This document shows, piece after piece, positions 1-6,404 of a stretch of DNA of 37,804 bases. The position numbers were made by a program, and so were the translations under genes. Every line of letters starts with the position of its first letter. The first letter of the stretch is position 1. The DNA comes from CAYQEC01 sp964569015 (GTDB lineage Bacteria > Actinomycetota > Acidimicrobiia > Spongiisociales > UBA5794). The notes beneath the pieces are model-generated. The model did not search any database and was not told where the DNA came from. It saw only the letters and a program-made list of their open reading frames with translations. Location of the stretch: assembly GCA_964569015.1 (NCBI GenBank), contig CAZMSN010000013.1, positions 1 through 37,804 on the forward strand, given 5' to 3'.

Positions 1-1763
1 TCGTCGTCGACGAAGTGATCCGTGTTGGCGCCGTCGGTGTATCCGAAGGCGCGCACGAGGAAGGCCGCCATCTGGGCCCGTGTCACCGCATCGTCGGGGC
101 AGAACCGATCGTTGTCGGGGGGATTGCAGCCACGCGTGATGCCCGCTGCCGCCAAACGGTTGATGTCTCCCTCGAAGATCGAATCATCGTCGTCGACGAA
201 GTAGTCGGTGCCGGTCGACGGGAGATCCAGCGCCCGTGTGAGGAACGCCGCCATCTGCTCACGGCTCACCGCGGCACTCGGGCAGTACAGCGTGTTCTCC
301 GGAGGGTTGCATCCCTTGGTGATCCCTTCGCTCCAGATGAAGGCGATGGCGTCGTAGTGGATCGATCCGACGATGTCGGTGAACGGGGGCGGCGGCTGCC
401 CGAGGGAGACGTCGAAGTAGATCGACTTGAGCCCGAACGTGCTCTTCACCCAGGAGCTCGTCTTGTCGACGGTGACGACGGTGCCGCCGGACACGCCGGT
501 GAATCGCACGGTCCGGGCGCTCCCGGAGGTGTTGCGCTCCGTCACCTGCGCCGAGATGATCTCGTCCAGGCCGACCGCACTCCCGGCTGTGACGGCGGCG
601 ACGGTCTTGGACCAGGACGCGTTGCCGTTGAGGGCCGGGTCGAGCGACCACAGATCCTCCACCGAGGAGTAGTACTCCTGAGTCGGCGACCCGCTCCAGA
701 CCTCGCGGATGTTCTCGGTGGCCCCTCCCGTCGACGAGAAGTAATACGCACGGACGATGCTGCCGTTTGGAGCACCGGGGTGAGCCGCCACCTGGCCCGC
801 GGTCTCCCCGACTGCTGCCACCCACTCGTCCTGGCCGTGACCCCATCCCACGTACCGCTGGTCCCACGTGGTGTCTCTCACGTCGCACCACGCACCGCAG
901 CTGTTGTTGCCCACAGGCCCACGGGCGAGCTGGAGCTCTCGGGCATAGGACCTGGCCGCGATTGCCTGTGCCTTCAGTGCCTCGTAGCCGCCGTAGGAGG
1001 CGAAACCCCAGTAGTACGGCATCTCCTCGATGCCGAGCACGTAGTCGTCGAAATCGAGCTCCACCGAGAGATCCATGCCCCCAGGACCTGCTCGGAGATG
1101 GAGGTCCCCCCTTCCATACTGACAGGGCTTCGTGCCGCCGGTCGTGTAGTCGGTGAGGCTGCAACCTGCGATCTCGACCTTCCTGGTCGGTTCCTCCTCC
1201 CAGCCATCCCAGGTGATGTCCACCACACATGGACCTGCGCCCAGTTCGGTCGAGGAACCGTCGGCCGCGGCTTCGACAACGAGGGCGCACGTTCCCGCAT
1301 CCGAATCCCAGTGAATCAGCAACTGGTCGTTCTTGGCCAGTTCCCACTCGTCGTCGCCGCGGGTGACGAGCATCGCAGCCGGTGGTCCTGGCGGATCCGT
1401 GTAGCTGACCTCCCGGACGATCAGCTCCAGGTCGGTTCTGTCCATCTCGAGGTTCACCCACAGCGGTTCCTCCGGAGCGGCCAGCCCGTTCTCCCCCATC
1501 GTCGCCACCGATGCCCCGACATAGAAGTGCTCGATGATCTCGGTGGCAGTCCAGCCGTCGCGGGCGGCGCCGTAGGCCCCGTACTGGCTCAGACCGACAC
1601 CGTGGCCCCAGCCGGCCCCGGTGAACGTGACCGTCGTCCCGTCGTCGGCCGTGGCGGCAGGCGCTCCGATCGGAGTGGCGACGGCAGACAGCAGCAACCC
1701 CGTCACGAGGAGGATTTGTGGCGCGGCCCGGAGCGTTCGGGACCGTCGATGCGACATCCTCAT
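1..1763 (-). CDS. Secreted SpoIID/LytB-domain protein with SLH-like repeats (C-terminus off window)
   Basis: The minus-strand frame from the ATG at 1763 stays open for 587 codons to the window edge, so the C-terminus is missing. The first ~40 residues form a signal peptide: an Arg-rich start, a hydrophobic ILLVTGLLLSAVA core, then APAATADD. The mature protein opens with GAGWGHGVGLSQYGAYG and later has DDYVLGIEEMP and YEALKAQAIAARSYA, which are hallmarks of the SpoIID/LytB family of peptidoglycan-acting proteins (SpoIID is a lytic transglycosylase, LytB an amidase modifier). The last ~130 visible residues hold two SLH-like repeats (GITKGCNPPENTLYCP and GITRGCNPPDNDRFCP) with VSREQMAAFLTRAL-type helices. 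It lies downstream of the M15 gene on the same strand, 220 bp away. A GAGAGAG stretch ~10 nt before the ATG is a weak ribosome site. A second in-frame ATG lies at 1757. Confidence 0.88.
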   Translation of the reverse strand, partial: MRMSHRRSRTLRAAPQILLVTGLLLSAVATPIGAPAATADDGTTVTFTGAGWGHGVGLSQYGAYGAARDGWTATEIIEHFYVGASVATMGENGLAAPEEPLWVNLEMDRTDLELIVREVSYTDPPGPPAAMLVTRGDDEWELAKNDQLLIHWDSDAGTCALVVEAAADGSSTELGAGPCVVDITWDGWEEEPTRKVEIAGCSLTDYTTGGTKPCQYGRGDLHLRAGPGGMDLSVELDFDDYVLGIEEMPYYWGFASYGGYEALKAQAIAARSYARELQLARGPVGNNSCGAWCDVRDTTWDQRYVGWGHGQDEWVAAVGETAGQVAAHPGAPNGSIVRAYYFSSTGGATENIREVWSGSPTQEYYSSVEDLWSLDPALNGNASWSKTVAAVTAGSAVGLDEIISAQVTERNTSGSARTVRFTGVSGGTVVTVDKTSSWVKSTFGLKSIYFDVSLGQPPPPFTDIVGSIHYDAIAFIWSEGITKGCNPPENTLYCPSAAVSREQMAAFLTRALDLPSTGTDYFVDDDDSIFEGDINRLAAAGITRGCNPPDNDRFCPDDAVTRAQMAAFLVRAFGYTDGANTDHFVDD

Positions 1764-1850
1764 GGCTATCGACTCTCTCTTCGACCGGCTTGAGGCCCCC
1801 GCCCTGCCCAGAATCTTGGTACATCGGCGGCCCAATGTCGCATCCTTATC

Positions 1851-1975
1851 CCCAACCCAGGGTTGGGAGAACGGAAAACCCGGCCTCACAGCCCACAGTT
1901 CACCGCAACCGTCCCTCGATCGCCGAACCGTGGGCTGGTAACCACGAAAACCCGGCTCCCCAACCCTGGGTTCGC
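1851..1975. repeat. 125-bp imperfect inverted repeat between two wall-protein genes
   Basis: The 220-bp gap between the M15 and SpoIID genes is centred on a dyad at about 1913. The outer arms pair perfectly over 14 bp (AACCCAGGGTTGGG at 1854-1867 with its complement at 1959-1972). Inner arms of 12 bp (1890-1901 with 1925-1936) pair with one mismatch across a 23-nt loop. Each outer arm also contains its own palindrome, AACCC(A/T)GGGTT. The direct repeats ACGGAAAACCCGGC (1871) and ACGAAAACCCGGC (1944) sit inside. It could be an RNA hairpin (terminator or attenuator), paired operators or a small palindromic repeat element. No T tract follows on the minus strand. Confidence 0.7.
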
Positions 1976-1983
1976 AATAGGTG

Positions 1984-4095
1984 TCACGGGAGCAGCGGGA
2001 GGGAGCGGAAGAGGAAGCTCGCCGTCTCGTCACGCGGCAGCGTGCGATCGAGGCAGAATCGATCGTTGACAGGCGGGTTGCAGCCCTTGGTGATGCCCGC
2101 CGCCGCCAAACGATTGATATCCCCCTCGAACACCGACTCGTCGTCGTCGACGAACCAATCCCTCCCGCCGTCGTCGGTCAGCCCCAGCGCCCGCACCAGC
2201 AACGCCGCCATCTCGCCACGGGTGATCGAGGCATCGGGGCAGAAGTTGTTGTTGACGGGCGGATCGCACCCCTTGGTGATTCCCGCTGCCGCGAGACGAT
2301 TGATGTCCCCCTCGAAGATCGACTCGTCGTCGTCGACGAACCAATCCCTCCCGCCGTCGTCGGTCAGCCCCAGCGCCCGCACCAGCAACGCCGCCATCTC
2401 CCCTCGGCTCACGCTTCGCAGAGGGCAGTAGTCGTCGTTGTACGGTGGATTGCAGCCCCGGGTGATACCGGCGGCGGCAATGACCTCGATGGATTGCTCG
2501 TGGATGTTCCCGTCGTCGTCCCGGAAGATCCCGTCGAAAACGTAGGGTCGGCAGTCGGGATCACACTCCCAATCTGTGGTCTGCTGCCATGTGGTGAGCC
2601 CAACGTCGGAGAGGGGCACGTCACCGAGCCGCACGCTGAGCTCGCCGGCGTCGTCGAAGAAGAACAGGTCGCCTCGCCCGTCACCGTCGAAGTCATTGAC
2701 CGCCACGTCGACGTAGGCCCCGCCGGTGTCGAGATCGTGGGTGGCGAGCACGATCTCGTAGCCGTTGGCGAGCACGGACACGTCGGTCGATGCTCCGTTC
2801 GAGGAGACGGCGAACAATTCGGGGTACTCGTCGCGATTGGTGTCGCCGAGGGTGAAGAGCCAACCCGAGGTGTCCGTCAGGGGCGTGGCGACGTCGAGCA
2901 GGGCGGTCGAGAAGCCATCGGCTCCGTTCCACACTTCGACCCAGGTCCGGCCCACCGGGCGGCGAATCACGTACAGATCGACGTACCCGTCCCGGTCGTG
3001 GTCGCCGAGCAGGTAGACGTCGGCGGGCTCGGTGGGGATCTCCGTCGTGATCAGGATCGACGCATCGAAGTCGCTCGGCTTGAGTAGCACCTCGATCTCG
3101 AGGCGCCCCGACGCCGGATCGAGCAGCCACAGGTCGTTGCGACCGACCCTCGAGTAGTCGCCCAGCAGCGGGATGCGCTCGCCGAGGACTACCCCGAAGG
3201 CGTGGTTCCTCGCCACCGAGCACCAGTCGTTGCGTTGATGGGTCCTCGAGTACTCGAGCCGGAGGCCATTGTCCTGCTGCACGAGCTTGAAGACGTCGGC
3301 GAGAGCGTTGCCGTTGCCGTCACCGATGAGGTACTCGGTGTCGGGCTCGGGCTCACCGAAAGGAGTGTCGCTCCGGTAGACCTCGGTGTCGAAGGGGGCG
3401 GCATCGGTCTCGGGAGCGTAGGCGAGGGGTACCTCACCGTAGCCGGGCGTGGCATTCGGGCCCTTCCACGAGAAGTGCATGGGATCCTTGATGTCCGCCC
3501 AGTCCCCGCCCCAGCAGAACCCGGCATCCTTCCAAGCGTTCACGAACCACTCGGGCATGTCGGTGACCAACACGCCGTCCGCCCGATACGGGTTGGAGGT
3601 GGCGTTGATGTCGACGGCGGCGCCGTATCCGTGGAGCGACACGCTGTGACTCCCGCTGATAGTGCGGGCCGCGAAGCCGTAGGTGCTGCTACCCCGGATC
3701 GTGTAGTAGTGGCCGGCCGCCTGCTCGGCGGCCAAGTTGCGGGTGACTTGCTGAAAGGCGGGCAGCGCCCGGGCGTGGACCTTGATCGTGAACCCGCCGC
3801 TCATGGGAACGACCCAATTGACCAGCGAGTCTCGAATCTCGCCGACCGTGCGGCCGAAGAAATCGCCGCGGTATCCACGAATCCGCTCACTGTCGGACAA
3901 CCATCCCGAGTCCTCAACGAGAGCGCCGATCGTCGACGGCTGGTGGCAGCCCCACGACTCATTGAACGACGGAGCGGCAGTGCCCTCGCCCACACCGGCG
4001 GACGCCGGCTGAGCACCGATCAATCCGAGAGCGATCAGGCAGGTACCGGCGATCAGCGTTCGTCGTGTATTTCGGGTCACAGGACTCGCCTTCAC
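1984..4095 (-). CDS. Secreted M15 (VanY-like) peptidase with FG-GAP repeats and SLH-like repeats
   Basis: The 703-residue secreted protein probably starts at the GTG at 4095, which has GGGAAGG just upstream. The frame extends to 4149, and a GTG at 4080 is also possible. A signal peptide (TLIAGTCLIALGLIGAQPASA) ends near residue 33. Residues ~50-215 are an M15 D-Ala-D-Ala carboxypeptidase-like domain with zinc-ligand motifs SLHGYGAAVDIN (H155, D162) and DPMHFSW (H207). Residues ~260-500 hold about five FG-GAP/VCBS-like repeats with acidic, calcium-type loops such as DHDRDGYVDL and DFDGDGRGDL. The last ~190 residues are three SLH-like repeats with GC(N/D)PP...(F/Y)C pairs. The third is degenerate at its end (DETASFLFRSL). 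The likely role is trimming peptidoglycan stem peptides at the surface while anchored through the SLH tail. Substrate is inferred from family. Confidence 0.88.
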   Translation of the reverse strand: MKASPVTRNTRRTLIAGTCLIALGLIGAQPASAGVGEGTAAPSFNESWGCHQPSTIGALVEDSGWLSDSERIRGYRGDFFGRTVGEIRDSLVNWVVPMSGGFTIKVHARALPAFQQVTRNLAAEQAAGHYYTIRGSSTYGFAARTISGSHSVSLHGYGAAVDINATSNPYRADGVLVTDMPEWFVNAWKDAGFCWGGDWADIKDPMHFSWKGPNATPGYGEVPLAYAPETDAAPFDTEVYRSDTPFGEPEPDTEYLIGDGNGNALADVFKLVQQDNGLRLEYSRTHQRNDWCSVARNHAFGVVLGERIPLLGDYSRVGRNDLWLLDPASGRLEIEVLLKPSDFDASILITTEIPTEPADVYLLGDHDRDGYVDLYVIRRPVGRTWVEVWNGADGFSTALLDVATPLTDTSGWLFTLGDTNRDEYPELFAVSSNGASTDVSVLANGYEIVLATHDLDTGGAYVDVAVNDFDGDGRGDLFFFDDAGELSVRLGDVPLSDVGLTTWQQTTDWECDPDCRPYVFDGIFRDDDGNIHEQSIEVIAAAGITRGCNPPYNDDYCPLRSVSRGEMAALLVRALGLTDDGGRDWFVDDDESIFEGDINRLAAAGITKGCDPPVNNNFCPDASITRGEMAALLVRALGLTDDGGRDWFVDDDESVFEGDINRLAAAGITKGCNPPVNDRFCLDRTLPRDETASFLFRSLPLLP
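2134..2400. repeat. 186-bp tandem SLH-repeat DNA with an 81-bp identical core
   Basis: Inside the M15 gene, 2134-2214 and 2320-2400 are identical over 81 bp at a 186-bp (62-residue) period. They encode successive SLH-like units, including the acidic DDDES stretch and the MAALLVRALGLTD helix. Flanking parts of the units differ more, which suggests recent duplication or gene conversion of one unit. Confidence 0.85.
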
Positions 4096-4449
4096 ACGCC
4101 CTTCCCGGCCAATGGGCGTCGTCCGGATCACGCTCGAGTCTCCATTCACGGCGCCATCGGACCCGGCCCGGACTCGTCCCAGCCCCGTTCGACCGTCACG
4201 CTGCCACTCGGGAGACGAGACGACGCCGCCGTCCCTACGTCAACCCGAGCCGGGACGGACACTGCCGAGCGTCACCTCGACGACGGACAGTGTTCGCACT
4301 TCGCTCGACGTTACTCGGCCCCGGGGAGAAACCCGACGACCTCGCCGACACGAGCCCCGTTCGGTCGACGGCTCGGCCATCCCGGTCTGAGCGCCCCCGG
4401 CGTCACGTCCCGAACCCGGCGCCGTCGCCTCACCGGGGATCCGTCACCG
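4096..4449. other. 354-bp gap without a convincing gene
   Basis: This gap lies between the glycosyltransferase ending at 4450 and the M15 gene starting at 4095, both on the minus strand. Short frames here have no ribosome site and no recognisable protein. A minus-strand TAACGT at 4313-4308 fits the TANNNT pattern of a -10 box and would give a ~200-nt leader, but there is no matching -35. I see no clear terminator or repeat. Confidence 0.4.
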
Positions 4450-6222
4450 TCATGTGGTCGCTTCGCGCTCGTGAGGGAGGATGCGGTAGGAATCAGCGTT
4501 GAGATCGACCCGCAGCAGGCCGTCGCGACGAAGCACGGTTGCCTGGGGATGCTCGCGCTCGACGAATCGCTCGACAGCGTCGAACGCGCCGGATGCATAG
4601 ATGAAGCGCCGCGCCGTGCCCAGAGCGCGCTCCGGATCGCTGGCGCCTCCCGGCCCGATCGCGATCGCTTCCATGGTGCCGGGACGCAGTCGTTCGAGAC
4701 GCTTCTCACCATCCCAGATCTCACGAGTGGAGAGTTCGGCGGCGAGTTCGGGCAGGCCGAACACGGCAAGGCGCTGCACCTCGACGTCTTCGTCGATCAG
4801 CGCGGCCAGCGGGCTGAGGGAGCGGCGCGGCGCGGCGCGCTCCGGTATCTCGGTGCGCTCGATGACGTCGATGAGGTCGTCGACCCGGTGGTCATACGTG
4901 TGATGTGCCAGCGCATACTCTCGAGCGTCGGCAGCCTTCTTCACCATGCGAGCAGGTGCCGCCAGGAGCCGCCGCACCTGGGCGACGACGTCCTCCTCGA
5001 GCACTTCGTAGTGCTCCCGCTCGACGATGAGATCGGTGCCGGGAAGATCGTCCGTGATGAGGATCGCCCCGGACCCGATTGCCTCGAGCACCCGCATCGT
5101 GATCGGATAGTGCCGGGTGCCGCCCTCGTTGATGACCATTTGCGAGTTCGCGTAGATGTCGGCCATCTCACGGGCGGTGATATCGGATACGAAAGCCGTG
5201 TTGTCCTTCCCCAGAGCCGTCTCGAGCTCGGCGACGAGGCGCTGGCGACGCGCGTACGTTCCGCCCTCACGGCGGAGCTGCCCGCCGACCATCGCCACCG
5301 TGTACTTGCGACCCACCCACGGCACCGTGGCATCAACGAGTTCGGGGGCCACGCCGAACGTGAACCGATGCACGGGCACCGGGAACCGATGAGCCAAGTG
5401 CCAGGAATGGGCGAGCAGAACCCCGTGGGCGCCGTAGCGTTCCACGAGACGCAGATTGGCCGGAACATGGTGCTCACCATGGTGTACCCAGAACAGCGTG
5501 GTGATGCCCGGGTTGTCACCCCTCACCGTCAGTGCCGGATACGGCCCTTCAACGAAGACGACCGCGTCGGTGTCCGGGGACACGGCGGCCCAGTCGAGCA
5601 CGTCGGTGTGAAGGTCGGTCACGATCCCGGCCCGGACCATGGCGGCTTCGAGGTACTTGCCGGGGTTGGTGTCGGTCTTGCGGTAGCACAAGGCGATGCG
5701 GCGGCCCCGGTGACGCCCGGGAGCCGGCGTGTACCCCTCTCGGGAACCCGCCGGGGTCAGGTAGGGGCCTCCGGGACCGGCTGCGGACACACTGAGCTCA
5801 GGGGCGTGGGGTGCAAGATCGACGAGATCGCGGGGCCCGGCGTTCGGCCAGCGGGGATCACGCGCCACGGTCGCTCTGGTCCCGGCCGCTGCTCTTGCTG
5901 CGACCGGCACGATGGCAGCAGCGGTCGGGTAGTAGATCTCTGCCCCGGTCTCCCTCGCCGCCGCCGCCAGCTTGCTCCGGTGCAGCCAACGCCGCATGAC
6001 CTTGGGCTGGAGACGTCGCAGGAGTGCCTTGCCGAAGCGCCGACCGCCTTGCGGGTATCGGATTGGGACGAAGCGGATCTTCACACCGTCGACTTCCCCC
6101 TCTGCTCCGTGGCCGCTGGCGACGACCACGACATCGTGCCCGCAGCGCGCCAAGCTGCGGGCGAGGCACCGGGCACGGGGATCGTTGTGGTAACGGCCGA
6201 GCGTGATCAGGCAGATCCGCAT
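4450..6222 (-). CDS. GT-B glycosyltransferase (GT4/CgeB-like) with C-terminal extension
   Basis: This is a 590-residue cytoplasmic protein. The N-terminus (MRICLITLGRYHNDPRARC, then LARCGHDVVVVASG) is a typical GT4 N-terminal Rossmann start. The middle has IALCYRKTDTNPGKYLEAA, and a C-terminal donor-site half has INEGGTRHYPITMRVLEAIG and GAILITDDLPGTD, resembling the Glyco_trans_1_2/CgeB group. About 120 residues after that (from DEDVEVQRLAVFG) match nothing I recognise. The frame is open further upstream, but the ATG at 6222 is preferred: it starts the conserved fold and lies 7 nt after a -10-like TAGCAT, implying a leaderless message. It is divergent from the GT2-pyruvyl transferase gene. 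Sugar specificity cannot be read from the sequence. Confidence 0.85.
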   Translation of the reverse strand: MRICLITLGRYHNDPRARCLARSLARCGHDVVVVASGHGAEGEVDGVKIRFVPIRYPQGGRRFGKALLRRLQPKVMRRWLHRSKLAAAARETGAEIYYPTAAAIVPVAARAAAGTRATVARDPRWPNAGPRDLVDLAPHAPELSVSAAGPGGPYLTPAGSREGYTPAPGRHRGRRIALCYRKTDTNPGKYLEAAMVRAGIVTDLHTDVLDWAAVSPDTDAVVFVEGPYPALTVRGDNPGITTLFWVHHGEHHVPANLRLVERYGAHGVLLAHSWHLAHRFPVPVHRFTFGVAPELVDATVPWVGRKYTVAMVGGQLRREGGTYARRQRLVAELETALGKDNTAFVSDITAREMADIYANSQMVINEGGTRHYPITMRVLEAIGSGAILITDDLPGTDLIVEREHYEVLEEDVVAQVRRLLAAPARMVKKAADAREYALAHHTYDHRVDDLIDVIERTEIPERAAPRRSLSPLAALIDEDVEVQRLAVFGLPELAAELSTREIWDGEKRLERLRPGTMEAIAIGPGGASDPERALGTARRFIYASGAFDAVERFVEREHPQATVLRRDGLLRVDLNADSYRILPHEREATT

Positions 6223-6229
6223 CCGGCGG

Positions 6230-6237
6230 ATGCTAGC
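6230..6237 (-). promoter_or_regulatory. -10-like box GCTAGCAT, probable leaderless promoter
   Basis: Read on the minus strand, GCTAGCAT is followed by CCGCCGG and then directly by the ATG at 6222. Seven bases from the hexamer to the ATG places the expected transcription start at or within a base or two of the ATG. The 14-nt block CTAGCATCCGCCGG recurs upstream of the DUF3048 gene (12784-12797, same orientation). No clear -35 was found. Confidence 0.5.
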
Positions 6238-6303
6238 GACCACGGCGCAACGCCACGGCAGCACTCCGGCGCCGGTGATCAGCCTCCGGCAACGCAGCGA
6301 GCC

Positions 6304-6311
6304 ACTACCCT
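6304..6311 (+). promoter_or_regulatory. -10-like box ACTACCCT for the GT2-pyruvyl transferase gene
   Basis: TACCCT at 6306-6311 fits TANNNT and resembles the boxes at 8997 and 25384. It lies in the divergent gap, 10 nt before an ATG (6322) that opens a 26-codon frame and ~94 nt before the GT gene. No -35 match was found. Confidence 0.4.
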
Positions 6312-6321
6312 TGCCCACCGC

Positions 6322-6402
6322 ATGGAGATCTGCATGCCGGTTCGCCAAGGGCTTCCTCTAATGCAGCGCCGGGCTCGATTCGCCCCGATGACTGGAGCAT
6401 GA
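6322..6402 (+). CDS. Possible 26-residue leader peptide overlapping the GT start
   Basis: A short frame (starting MEICMPVRQG, ending APMTGA) begins 10 nt after the TACCCT box, so it would be nearly leaderless. Its TGA (6400-6402) overlaps the ATG at 6399 as ATGA, the usual arrangement for translational coupling. The peptide matches no family I know, and the position alone is the evidence. It may simply be untranslated leader. Confidence 0.22.
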   Translation: MEICMPVRQGLPLMQRRARFAPMTGA

Positions 6403-6404
6403 CC

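Noticed and set aside
15..1793. 592-codon plus-strand open frame
   Set aside because: It lies antisense to the SpoIID-SLH gene, has no recognisable domains, and is explained by high GC and few TA-containing stops. The minus frame gives a signal peptide, a SpoIID domain and SLH repeats.
3202..6402. 1066-codon plus-strand open frame
   Set aside because: It spans two minus-strand genes and a gap, with low-complexity Arg/Val/Gly-rich translation. The minus frames carry clear M15 and glycosyltransferase motifs.
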